Below are positions 50,563 to 58,007 of a DNA stretch of 64,000 bases, piece by piece (within the stretch, counting starts at the first letter, position 1; every line of letters begins with the position of its first letter). Under the pieces are notes generated by a model. That model had not been told where the DNA came from, did not search any database, and saw nothing but the letters and a program-made list of their open reading frames with translations. A program made the position numbers and the translations under genes. The DNA is from a virus. The stretch lies in IMG/VR virus record IMGVR_UViG_3300036770_007174, positions 1 to 64,000 of that record; one strand, given 5' to 3'.

Positions 50563-50783
50563 GCGACTCCCTTTCTCTTGGGGTTCGCATGGACGCGCTG
50601 CCGGGCGGTGGAGTGTAGGCGAATGTCTCCACGCTCCCGAGCCTGGGCGGGGCTGTTTGCACTTTCCGCGGCCATGCGGCTGCGCAGCCGCAGGATGCCC
50701 AAGGCGAGGATGGCGCAGACCTCGCGGAGGTCGGGCGGCAGTAGGGTCGGGAGGGCAATCGAAGGGCGCTGCGGGGTGTGCAT
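50559..50783 (-). CDS. small hypothetical protein heading the recombinase operon (74 aa)
   Basis: 74 residues from the ATG at 50783 (MHTPQRPSIALPTLLPPDLR); an in-frame ATG at 50798 is possible. The 'EVCAILALGILRLRSRMAAE' helix resembles small proteins that regularly precede DUF2924 genes. The stop overlaps the DUF2924 start by four bases. No function can be read. Operator-like sequences lie just upstream (50785-50838). Confidence 0.55.
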   Translation of the reverse strand: MHTPQRPSIALPTLLPPDLREVCAILALGILRLRSRMAAESANSPAQARERGDIRLHSTARQRVHANPKRKGVA

Positions 50784-50784
50784 C

Positions 50785-50838
50785 GCGCTACGATACACAT
50801 TGGCACGCCGTCGGGGAGTGCGTATTTGTAGCGCTACA
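50785..50838 (-). promoter_or_regulatory. operator-like sites at the recombinase operon promoter
   Basis: A perfect 12-base palindrome, TGTAGCGCTACA (50827-50838), lies between the repressor stop and the recombinase operon. A half site, GCGCTAC, recurs at 50785-50791. The same GTAGCGC core occurs twice upstream of the repressor gene, so these are probably repressor operators that shut the recombinase operon in the lysogen. Confidence 0.55.
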
Positions 50839-50861
50839 TGATGCGCCGCGGATTCGGCGCG

Positions 50862-51638
50862 TTACGACCCGATCTGCCGTCCCAGCCAGATCACGCGCCC
50901 AACCACGGTGAGGTCCTCCGGACGTATCCCGTGCTGCGCCTCGTATGCCTTGTTGTCCGACAGCACGACCAAATGTTTGCTCGCGAGATCGACCTGCAGT
51001 CGCTTCACCTGCAATCCACCATCGGTGCGAATGACGTAGATGCCATCCTTCCGCTGGGGCCGCTTCTGCCCGAAGTCGACCAGTACCGTGTCCCCCTGGC
51101 GCAGGGTTGGCTCCATCGAATCGCCGTCGACGGCGATCACGGCCAAGTCCTCGAGTGGTGCTGCGGTCACCGAGCGCACCCACTCTTCGCGAAAGGCGAT
51201 GCGGTAGATCACCGTCTCGTTGTCAATTTCGCGGCCAGGGCCGGCCGAAGCGCGTGTGTCGTAGACTGGCAAGAGCGCCCAGGAGTCCCCTCCCATGCTG
51301 ACGATCTCAGCGGGGAGGTTGCCAGCAGACGGTGATCGTGGTGCCCGCGGCTTGCGGCTTGTCCGCTGATCCAGAAGGGCGGAGGCCTGCTCAGCGGTTG
51401 TGACCGCGCCTTGCAGTGCCGGCGCATCCTTGCCGAACAGCAGCGCCTGCCAGGTGATCCCCAATGCGGCGGCCAACTCGCGTGCTGCCCGCGGCGTCAG
51501 GGGGCGCCGCCCGCTTTCATAGGCTCGATAAGTGGCCTCCGGAACGCCTGACATGCGCGCCAGTTCGGCGCCACTGCCAATGCCATGCTCCTCCCGGAGC
51601 CGCTTGAGACGGTCTGCTGTCGATTCCATGCGTTGCAT
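50862..51638 (-). CDS. CI-like phage repressor, HTH plus S24 peptidase
   Basis: 258 residues. The N-terminal HTH (about 4-65) reads 'LKRLREEHGIGSGAELARMS' and 'GVPEATYRAYESGRRPLTPR'. The C-terminal S24 (LexA/UmuD-like) autoprotease has VDGDSMEPTLRQGDTVLVDFG with the nucleophilic Ser, and the general-base Lys in GGLQVKRLQVD. RecA-stimulated self-cleavage would induce the prophage after DNA damage. The start could also be the ATG at 51629. It is divergent from the early operon and parallel to the recombinase operon, with operator-like repeats on both sides. Confidence 0.9.
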   Translation of the reverse strand: MQRMESTADRLKRLREEHGIGSGAELARMSGVPEATYRAYESGRRPLTPRAARELAAALGITWQALLFGKDAPALQGAVTTAEQASALLDQRTSRKPRAPRSPSAGNLPAEIVSMGGDSWALLPVYDTRASAGPGREIDNETVIYRIAFREEWVRSVTAAPLEDLAVIAVDGDSMEPTLRQGDTVLVDFGQKRPQRKDGIYVIRTDGGLQVKRLQVDLASKHLVVLSDNKAYEAQHGIRPEDLTVVGRVIWLGRQIGS

Positions 51639-51640
51639 TA

Positions 51641-51671
51641 TGTAGCGCTTTCTGCGCGCTTGTGTAGCCCT
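51641..51671 (+). promoter_or_regulatory. operator-like pair between repressor and early genes
   Basis: TGTAGCGCT begins at 51641 and TGTAGCCCT at 51663, 22 bases (two helical turns) apart, in the repressor-early intergenic region. They match half of the palindrome at 50827. On the minus strand, TTGAAG and TACACA with 17-base spacing could be the repressor promoter, with the second site overlapping its -10. Confidence 0.5.
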
Positions 51672-51728
51672 AAAATTTTCCTACTTCAAGTCTTGTGAAT
51701 GTGCCGCGACAGTCTGTATCTGTTGCGC

Positions 51729-52052
51729 ATGAGCCCCAGCGCATCCCTCCGGTCCGCAGCCGCCGTCAGCGACCCCGCCACCACCGGCGATGAGGTGCGA
51801 CGCCGTGCGGTGGCAGCGCCGGTCATCCCGCCGCGCAGCTTCGCCGAGGTGATCGCCCTGTGGCCGAGCGCCGCGGAGCTGGCCGAGGTCCTCGATGTCG
51901 AGGCGGTCACCGTGCGGGCCTGGCGCAAGCGCGGCATCCCCGCCCGCTACTGGACCGCGGTCGCCCGGGTCGCGCGCCTCAGCAACCGCCCGGTGGATGA
52001 GCGGCTGCTGGCCGAGATCGCGTCCATCCGCAGGAGCCGCGTCCATGGGTAA
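51729..52052 (+). CDS. Cro-like/YdaS-like HTH regulator
   Basis: 107 residues from ATG 51729. After a flexible N-terminus comes an HTH (about 35-80) with 'SAAELAEVLDVEAVTVRAWR' and 'RGIPARYWTAVARVARLSNR', the YdaS/Cro-like pattern of small phage regulators that face the repressor. It probably represses the repressor or tunes the early promoter. It overlaps the next gene by eight bases. Confidence 0.7.
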   Translation: MSPSASLRSAAAVSDPATTGDEVRRRAVAAPVIPPRSFAEVIALWPSAAELAEVLDVEAVTVRAWRKRGIPARYWTAVARVARLSNRPVDERLLAEIASIRRSRVHG

Positions 52053-52467
52053 GGCATCGCGCGACAAGGGGCTGCGCCGCGAGCGGGCCATCGTCGAGAT
52101 CCACACCAAGTCAGGGTTGCGGGCCGAGCGCGTGCCGCTCTCCGGAGCCAGCCGCTACCGCGGGAATGGTGCGGATGTTGACCTCTACATACGTGGCACC
52201 CAGCCGCTGAAGTCCGAGGTCAAGGCGCGCGGCGAGGGCACCGGCTTCCGCACGCTGGAGCGCTGGCTCGGGGACAACGACGCTCTGTTTCTCTGGCGCG
52301 ACCGTGCCGCCCCCTTCGTGGTGCTGCCCCTGCACGTCTGGCTCGAGGTCGCCGGGCGCAGCGCCCGCGCGGATGCGGATGGCGATGTCGATCGGCGGGA
52401 GCGCCGACGCGGTGTCGAACTCGGTCCGGTCGCGCCCACCGATCCCATCGCCCGCCAGGTTGCCTGA
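52045..52467 (+). CDS. Hjc-like Holliday junction resolvase/PDDEXK nuclease
   Basis: 140 residues. The N-terminal basic 'KASRDKGLRRERAIVEIHTK' is followed by 'RYRGNGADVDLYI' (Asp) and 'PLKSEVKARGEG' (Glu-x-Lys), the restriction-like nuclease core of archaeal Hjc and related phage resolvases. It would cut branched DNA during phage replication and recombination. The C-terminal 40 residues are charged and probably disordered. Confidence 0.72.
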   Translation: MGKASRDKGLRRERAIVEIHTKSGLRAERVPLSGASRYRGNGADVDLYIRGTQPLKSEVKARGEGTGFRTLERWLGDNDALFLWRDRAAPFVVLPLHVWLEVAGRSARADADGDVDRRERRRGVELGPVAPTDPIARQVA

Positions 52468-52494
52468 CCCCAGCCCCGCCACCCAGGAGTTTCC

Positions 52495-52971
52495 ATGACG
52501 AGCAACCGCACCACCCTGGCCGAGCTGCGCACCATGGACGTGCAGCAGCTGGCCGCCCTCCCCATCGATCATCTCGCCCTGCTCGCAGACGACGTCGCCA
52601 CGCTCAAGTCCGATGCCAAGACGCTCGGCGACAAGCTCGCCACCGCGCTGCACAGCCGCTTCGGCGACCACGCCGCGGTCACCCGGCGCATTGAGGGCAA
52701 GGACACCGGCCGCGTGCGGTTCCAGGTCGGCGGCTTCGAGATCGTCGCTGATCTGCCGAAGCGCACCGAATGGGACCAGAGCCGGCTGCGGGACGCCGTG
52801 GCCGTCCTGCGCGGCTGGGGCGAGGACCCCACCGACTATGTGGCGGTCGAGATGAGCGTCCCCGAGAGCCGCTACGCCGCCTGGCCACCGCGCATCCGCG
52901 CCCTGTTCGAACCGGCCCGCACCGTGGGCACCGGACGACCGACCTACACCCTCAGGAGCACCGAGCCATGA
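52495..52971 (+). CDS. hypothetical early phage protein (158 aa)
   Basis: 158 residues starting MTSNRTTLAELRTMDVQQLA. The N-terminal half is a helix with heptad-like spacing (about 15-60). The C-terminal half has strands with 'GRVRFQVGGFEIVADLPKRTEWDQ' (key residues RFQVGGFEIVADLPKR). No named domain is recognised. It sits in the recombination block, with the next gene overlapping by four bases. Confidence 0.6.
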   Translation: MTSNRTTLAELRTMDVQQLAALPIDHLALLADDVATLKSDAKTLGDKLATALHSRFGDHAAVTRRIEGKDTGRVRFQVGGFEIVADLPKRTEWDQSRLRDAVAVLRGWGEDPTDYVAVEMSVPESRYAAWPPRIRALFEPARTVGTGRPTYTLRSTEP

Positions 52972-53174
52972 ATTCCTTCGTCCCCCTCGGCCAGCGCGTC
53001 CGCGACGCCGGCGACCAAGCCGTGCCGATGCTGGTCGACATCATCATCAAGGCCGCCGCGCAGGCGGGCATGGCCCTCGATGCCCTGAGCGAAGAGATCA
53101 CCTCGCGGGACCTCGAGGAGGTCGACCGCCGGCTGACCAACGTGCTGCGCATCCTGCTGACGGGAGAGAAGTGA
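52968..53174 (+). CDS. small early protein (68 aa)
   Basis: 68 residues starting MNSFVPLGQRVRDAGDQAVP, mostly helical, with 'MLVDIIIKAAAQAGMALDAL' as a mildly hydrophobic helix. ATGA overlap with the previous gene and one-base overlap with the next indicate a coupled set. No function is visible. Confidence 0.5.
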   Translation: MNSFVPLGQRVRDAGDQAVPMLVDIIIKAAAQAGMALDALSEEITSRDLEEVDRRLTNVLRILLTGEK

Positions 53175-53356
53175 TGCACGAGTTGCGCATCCAGGTCGCC
53201 ATTCCCCTGGCGGGCGACGCCATGGCCAGGGCCAAGGACGTCGCGGCCTTTGAGCCGACGCTGGACAGCTTCACCGAGGCCGTCGCGCGCGCCGGCGGGC
53301 AGATCGAGGTGGACGTCGTTAAGGCCAAGTCGCGGCCGAGCCGGGAGGTGGTGTGA
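53174..53356 (+). CDS. small early protein (60 aa)
   Basis: 60 residues starting MHELRIQVAIPLAGDAMARA. It has strand-helix-strand character (LRIQVAIPL then FTEAVARAGGQIEVDVVKA) resembling a small ferredoxin-like fold. The start and stop both overlap neighbours by one base. Function is not known. Confidence 0.5.
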   Translation: MHELRIQVAIPLAGDAMARAKDVAAFEPTLDSFTEAVARAGGQIEVDVVKAKSRPSREVV

Positions 53357-54141
53357 TGGCCATTTCCCTTGCATCCCTCCGGCGCGGTGGTGAAGCACAG
53401 CCGCCCCGGCTCCTGGTCTATGGCGTCGCCGGTGTCGGCAAGACCAAGCTCGCGGCGGCCGCACCCAACCCGGTGTTCCTGCAGACCGAGGATGGGCTCG
53501 GTGGCATCGACGCCGCGACCTTCGGCGTGCTGCGCAGCTACGGCGACGTCCAGGACGCGCTGGACGTGTTGTATGGCCAGTCGCACGATTTCCAGACGGT
53601 GGTGCTCGACAGCCTCGACTGGCTGGAGCCGATGATCTGGCAGCACACCTGCGCGATCCAGCCCACCCCGTGGGCGTCGATCGAGCAGCCGGGCTTCGGC
53701 AAGGGCTACACCGCCGCGGTCGATACCTGGCGCGGCTTCCTCGACGGGCTGAACCTGCTGCGCAATGAGCGTGGCATGGGCGTGATCCTGATCGCCCATG
53801 CCGACATCAAGCGCTTCGACAGCCCTGAGACTGAACCCTACGACCGGTACCAGCCCAAGCTGCACGCCCGCGCCGCGGCGCTGGTGCAGGAGCACGTCGA
53901 TGCCGTGCTGTTCGCCAACTACCGGATCAGCACGCTCAAGTCCGACGCCGGCTTCGGCAAGAAGGTCGTGCGTGGCGTGAGCGGCGGCGACCGGCTGCTC
54001 CACACCACCGAGCGACCCGCATACCTCGCCAAGAACCGCTTCGGCCTGCCCGACACATTGGCCCTCGACTGGCCGGCGCTCGCCGCGGGCATCCCCTTCT
54101 ACACCGGAGAGACCGCGGCCGCCGCGGAGGAGGTCCACTGA
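53356..54141 (+). CDS. Sak4-like RecA-type ATPase
   Basis: 261 residues. Walker A LVYGVAGVGKTKLAAA lies near residues 21-36, with Walker B-like 'FQTVVLDSLDWLEP' (about 80-93) and the later 'MGVILIAHADIKRF' strand typical of RecA-like folds. Phage ATPases of this size next to DUF669/SSB genes are called Sak4 and anneal single strands in recombination. No DNA-binding extension is present. It is translationally linked to the small gene before it. Confidence 0.8.
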   Translation: MAISLASLRRGGEAQPPRLLVYGVAGVGKTKLAAAAPNPVFLQTEDGLGGIDAATFGVLRSYGDVQDALDVLYGQSHDFQTVVLDSLDWLEPMIWQHTCAIQPTPWASIEQPGFGKGYTAAVDTWRGFLDGLNLLRNERGMGVILIAHADIKRFDSPETEPYDRYQPKLHARAAALVQEHVDAVLFANYRISTLKSDAGFGKKVVRGVSGGDRLLHTTERPAYLAKNRFGLPDTLALDWPALAAGIPFYTGETAAAAEEVH

Positions 54142-54142
54142 C

Positions 54143-54682
54143 ATGGCCCAGCTCAACCAGCATTTCGACGCCAACACAGTTGAGCCAGCCGCGCCCTACG
54201 AGCTGCTCCCGCCCGGGCGATACGTCGCGCAGATTGTGCAGAGCGAGATGCGCCCGACCAAGGCCGGCAACGGCCAGCTGCTCTGGCTCGAGCTCGATGT
54301 GCTCGAAGGCGCCCACCAGGGCCGCAAGATCTGGGATCAGCTCAACCTGGTGAATCCGAACCAGCAGACGGTGGAGATCGCGCAGCGTGCGCTGTCTGCG
54401 ATCTGCCATGCGGTGGGGCAGCTCCAGGTCAGCGACAGCGAGCAGCTACACCTGCGGCCGCTCCAGGTGACGGTCGCGGTCGAGCCCGACAGCCGGGACA
54501 AGCATCTTCAGCCGCACGAGCAGCGCAAGCAGAACAAGATCAAGGGCTATGCTCCGCTCGGTCCTGCGGCCGCCGCGCGTCCCCCTGTGCCGCAGTCGAG
54601 CGCGCCGCGCACGGCTCCTCCCCCGCCGCGTCCGGCGCCGGCAGCGGCAGCCACCACCCCGCCCTGGCGCCGTGCGGGCTGA
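54143..54682 (+). CDS. DUF669 single-strand-binding-like protein
   Basis: 179 residues starting MAQLNQHFDANTVEPAAPYE. The DUF669 pattern 'LPPGRYVAQIVQSEMRPTKA' then 'GQLLWLELDVLEGAHQGRKI' and 'WDQLNLVNPN' is clear (about 20-75), an OB-like core. The C-terminal 45 residues are a Pro/Ala-rich tail ending TTPPWRRAG. DUF669 proteins act with Sak4 ATPases as phage single-strand binding proteins. The spacing to both neighbours is 1-2 bases. Confidence 0.82.
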   Translation: MAQLNQHFDANTVEPAAPYELLPPGRYVAQIVQSEMRPTKAGNGQLLWLELDVLEGAHQGRKIWDQLNLVNPNQQTVEIAQRALSAICHAVGQLQVSDSEQLHLRPLQVTVAVEPDSRDKHLQPHEQRKQNKIKGYAPLGPAAAARPPVPQSSAPRTAPPPPRPAPAAAATTPPWRRAG

Positions 54683-54684
54683 CC

Positions 54685-55614
54685 ATGGTCGCTCTGCCTC
54701 CTCCCCCCGAACTGACCGTCGCGGCGATCTATGCCGCGTACGAAGCCGACAGCGCCGATGGGTATCGCGCCCATCTCGGCGCGTCGGTGATCGGGGGCAC
54801 CTGTGACCGGGCCATCTGGTATGGCTTCCGGTGGGCAGGCCGGGCGCGGCACACCGGCCGGCTGCTGCGGTTGTTCGAGACCGGGAATTTGGCGGAGGCG
54901 CGCTTCGTCGCCAATCTCCGCCGCATCGGTGTCACCGTGCTCGACCTCGACCCGAGCACCGGACGGCAGTGGACGCTTCGCGACGCCACGGGCCACTTCG
55001 GTGGCAGCATGGACGCGGTGGCCATCGGCCTGCCGGAGGCGCCGAAGACCTGGCACGTCTGCGAGTTCAAGACGCATAGCGAGAAGTCGTTCCTCGCCCT
55101 GCAGAAGGACGGCGTCGCCGCCTCGAAGCCAGCACACTGGACGCAGATGCAGGTCTATATGCACCTCGCCGGCCTCGATCGGGCCTTCTATCTCGCGGTC
55201 AACAAGAATACCGACGAGCTCTACCAGGAGCGCGTGCGCGCCGACGGGGAGGCTGGCCTCCGCCTCCTGGCCAAGGCCGAGCGCATCATCCTGGCGGCGC
55301 GCCCACCGGCCCGCATCAGCGACGATCCCACCTGGTGGCAATGCCGGTTCTGCGACCACCATGCGCTCTGCCACGGCGATGCCATGCCGGAGCGCCATTG
55401 CCGCTCCTGCCTCCACAGCACACCGGTCGCAGACGGCCAGTGGCACTGTGCCCGGCACGCGTGCCTGCTGTCGCTGGACGACCAGCGCCGCGGTTGTGCC
55501 GCCCACCTGCTGATCCCCGACCTGGTCCCAGGCCTGCAGACCGATGTCGGTGAGGACTGGGTGAGCTATCGCATGTCGGACGGCGCGGAATGGCGCGACG
55601 GGGTGCCAGCATGA
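54685..55614 (+). CDS. Cas4/RecB-like PD-(D/E)XK exonuclease with Cys cluster
   Basis: 309 residues. The nuclease core is visible: 'GHFGGSMDAVAIG' (Asp), 'WHVCEFKTHSEKS' (Glu-x-Lys), and a following 'WTQMQVYMHLAG' (QxxxY motif). A Cys at GGTCDRAIWYGF near the N-terminus and three in CRFCDHHALCHG (about 213-224) fit the four-Cys iron-sulphur site of Cas4/AddB-type nucleases. More Cys follow (CRSC, CARHAC). It would process DNA ends for Sak4-dependent recombination. The gene overlaps the helicase by four bases. Confidence 0.8.
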   Translation: MVALPPPPELTVAAIYAAYEADSADGYRAHLGASVIGGTCDRAIWYGFRWAGRARHTGRLLRLFETGNLAEARFVANLRRIGVTVLDLDPSTGRQWTLRDATGHFGGSMDAVAIGLPEAPKTWHVCEFKTHSEKSFLALQKDGVAASKPAHWTQMQVYMHLAGLDRAFYLAVNKNTDELYQERVRADGEAGLRLLAKAERIILAARPPARISDDPTWWQCRFCDHHALCHGDAMPERHCRSCLHSTPVADGQWHCARHACLLSLDDQRRGCAAHLLIPDLVPGLQTDVGEDWVSYRMSDGAEWRDGVPA

Positions 55615-57194
55615 CCATTTCCCTGCGCCCATATCAGCGCGCCGCCGTTGACGCGCTATATGCCTACTTCGCCGAGCACACCGGCAACCCGCTGGTCATC
55701 ATGCCAACCGGGACCGGCAAGTCCGTCGTCATCGCCGGCTTCATCCGACAGGCCATTGAAAGCTACCGCGACACGCGGGTGCTGGTCCTGACCCACGTCA
55801 AGGAGCTGATCCAACAGAATTTCCTGGCGCTGATGCGCGCCTGGCCCGAGGCGCCTGCCGGCATCTACTCAGCGGGTCTCTCCCGCCGCGACATCCGCGC
55901 GCAGATCCTGTTCGCCGGAATCCAGTCGATCCACCGCCACGCCTACAAGGTGCAGCGGTGCGACCTGGTGTTGATCGACGAGGCGCACCTGCTCGGCCGC
56001 AGCGACAGCGGCATGTATCGCTCCTTCCTGACCCAACTGAACGAGATCAATGCCGGCATGCTGAAGGTCGTCGGCTTCACCGCTACGCCCTACCGCCTGG
56101 ACAGCGGGATGCTGCACGAGGGCAAGGATCGGCTATTCACCGACATCGCCTACGAGGTGCCGGTGCTGGACATGATCCAGCAGGGATACCTCTCGCCGGT
56201 CGTCCCGAAGCAGACCGACACCCAGCTCGATGTCGCCGGCGTCGGCAGCCGCGGCGGCGAGTTCATCGCCAAAGACCTCGAAGCTGCCGTGGATCGCGAC
56301 GAGGTCACGCAGGCAGCCGTCTCCGAGATCGTGCAGCATGGCGAGGGGCGCGGCTCCTGGCTGGTGTTCTGCGCGGGCGTTGCTCATGCCCTCCACGTCC
56401 GTGACGCGATCCGCGAGCACGGCATCACCTGCGAGACCGTCACCGGCGACACCCCGGGGCCCGAGCGCGATCGTATCCTCGCTGCTTTCAAGGCGGGGCG
56501 GCTGCGCTGCGTCACCAACGCCAACGTGCTGACCACCGGATTCGACGCCCCCGGCGTGGACCTCATCGCCCTGCTACGCCCCACCAAAAGTGTCGGCCTC
56601 TATGTCCAGATGGTTGGCCGCGGCACCCGCCTCGCCGAGGGCAAGGAAGATTGCCTGGTCCTCGACTTCGCCGGCAACACGGCTCGGCACGGTCCGATCG
56701 ACATGGTCGACGGCAGGAAGAAGGAACCCGCCGGCGACGGCGCGGCGCCCATCAAGGTCTGTCCCGACTGCCAGACCATCAACCACGCCAGCACGCGGCA
56801 GTGCATCGAATGCGATCACGAGTTCCCGCCGCCGGTTGTGAATGTGTCGGCAGTCGCCGCAACTAATGCGCTGCTGTCAACGCAAATCCAAGCCACATGG
56901 TGCGATGTGACCGGCGTCAGCTACGCCGTCCACGAGAAGCCCGGCAAGCCGGCCTCACTTCGCGTCACCTATGAAAGTGGGCTGGCGCGGCACAGTGAAT
57001 GGGTGTGCTTCGAGCATACCGGCTTTCCACGACAGAAGGCCGTGGCGTGGTGGCGACATCGTGCGCCGCACTTGCCGGCACCCTCCACCGTCCAGGAGGC
57101 GATGCGGCACCAAGACGACCTTCGACAGCCCATCGCCATCCAGACCCGCCCGGCGGGCCAGTACATCGAGATCGTCAGCATGAGGTTCGTGTGA
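55611..57194 (+). CDS. DEAD/DEAH-box helicase (superfamily 2) with zinc finger
   Basis: 527 residues from ATG 55611. Motifs: LVIMPTGTGKSVV (Walker A, about 26-38), LVLIDEAHLLGR (DEAH), FTATPYRL, TNANVLTTGFDAPG, and QMVGRGTRLAEG in the second lobe. A zinc ribbon CPDC...CIEC (about 385-405) follows the core. This matches the phage DNA-repair/replication helicases next to Cas4-like nucleases. It unwinds DNA during replication or recombination. Confidence 0.88.
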   Translation: MTISLRPYQRAAVDALYAYFAEHTGNPLVIMPTGTGKSVVIAGFIRQAIESYRDTRVLVLTHVKELIQQNFLALMRAWPEAPAGIYSAGLSRRDIRAQILFAGIQSIHRHAYKVQRCDLVLIDEAHLLGRSDSGMYRSFLTQLNEINAGMLKVVGFTATPYRLDSGMLHEGKDRLFTDIAYEVPVLDMIQQGYLSPVVPKQTDTQLDVAGVGSRGGEFIAKDLEAAVDRDEVTQAAVSEIVQHGEGRGSWLVFCAGVAHALHVRDAIREHGITCETVTGDTPGPERDRILAAFKAGRLRCVTNANVLTTGFDAPGVDLIALLRPTKSVGLYVQMVGRGTRLAEGKEDCLVLDFAGNTARHGPIDMVDGRKKEPAGDGAAPIKVCPDCQTINHASTRQCIECDHEFPPPVVNVSAVAATNALLSTQIQATWCDVTGVSYAVHEKPGKPASLRVTYESGLARHSEWVCFEHTGFPRQKAVAWWRHRAPHLPAPSTVQEAMRHQDDLRQPIAIQTRPAGQYIEIVSMRFV

Positions 57195-57793
57195 TGTCCG
57201 CACCATGGAGAAGGCCAACAGACACGGCGCCTGCGCCGCCGGTCCCGATGACCGAGGCAGAAAAGGTGGCCGACAAGAAGAGAAGGAATCGGGAAGCGCA
57301 GGAGCGATATCGCGAGGCGAATCGCGAGAAGATCCTGGCGAGGCAAAGGGAATACCGCGCCGCCAACCCAGAGAAGACCCGACTGCAGCGAGAGCAGTCG
57401 ATGAAGCGCTGGAAGGAACGTAATCCGGAGAAGGCCATCGCCAAGTACGTTCTGCGGTACGAAGCCGTTGGGGATCGCGAGCGTGCGGCGTCCCGGCTGC
57501 GGGCGCAGGAGAGACGCGAGCGGGATCGCGAGGCCGCGCGGGAATATGACCGGAAGTATCGAGCCGAAAACTTGGAGCGGATGAGAGCTCAGGCACGTGC
57601 ACGTTACGCGCGCAGAAAGCAGTTGAAGGCGGCCGGTGGCAATGCGCAGCGAACCGATGGCATGCCGGACGTGTGGGAATCCAGCACGGCACTGGGACTG
57701 GTTCCGCCGCGAGCGCGGCCTGCGGGCGCACTGGACCGTGCCGACCTGCTCGCGGGTGTGCCTCGAGATCCGGAAGGAGCGGCGGATGGTTGA
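57194..57793 (+). CDS. charged coiled-coil phage protein (199 aa)
   Basis: 199 residues, start overlapping the helicase stop by one base. About residues 25-145 are extremely rich in Arg, Glu and Lys, with two 'NPEK' motifs (AANPEKTRLQ, ERNPEKAIAK), likely a long coiled coil that binds nucleic acid. The last 45 residues overlap the next gene and look like shadow-style composition, so the functional protein may be the first 155. No family named. Confidence 0.55.
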   Translation: MSAPWRRPTDTAPAPPVPMTEAEKVADKKRRNREAQERYREANREKILARQREYRAANPEKTRLQREQSMKRWKERNPEKAIAKYVLRYEAVGDRERAASRLRAQERRERDREAAREYDRKYRAENLERMRAQARARYARRKQLKAAGGNAQRTDGMPDVWESSTALGLVPPRARPAGALDRADLLAGVPRDPEGAADG

Positions 57794-58007
57794 TCCAAAC
57801 GAGTTCGAACTCGCCGCCATGCGCCGCGCTGGCGAGGCCGCGGGCGAGTTCATCGACGCCCTCGGCCGCACCGACATGGCGCGGTGGACGCCGGCGGAGT
57901 GGGTCAGCTTCGTGGAAACGATCTGCGGCGCGTACGTCGATGCGCTGATCGACCAACAGGTCGCGGTCAATGCCGCGGCGACCAAGGTGCAAGGGCTGCC
58001 GGGATGA
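57657..58007 (+). CDS. DUF6511-like protein (116 aa)
   Basis: 116 residues from ATG 57657. A Cys-rich N-terminus (CRTCGNPARHWDW, then CSRVCLE), probably a zinc site, is followed by 'MVDPNEFELAAMRRAGEAAG' and 'TDMARWTPAEWVSFVETICG'. This pairing fits DUF6511, a family of small phage proteins of unknown role. It overlaps the coiled-coil gene by 137 bases and the primase gene by four. Confidence 0.7.
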   Translation: MACRTCGNPARHWDWFRRERGLRAHWTVPTCSRVCLEIRKERRMVDPNEFELAAMRRAGEAAGEFIDALGRTDMARWTPAEWVSFVETICGAYVDALIDQQVAVNAAATKVQGLPG

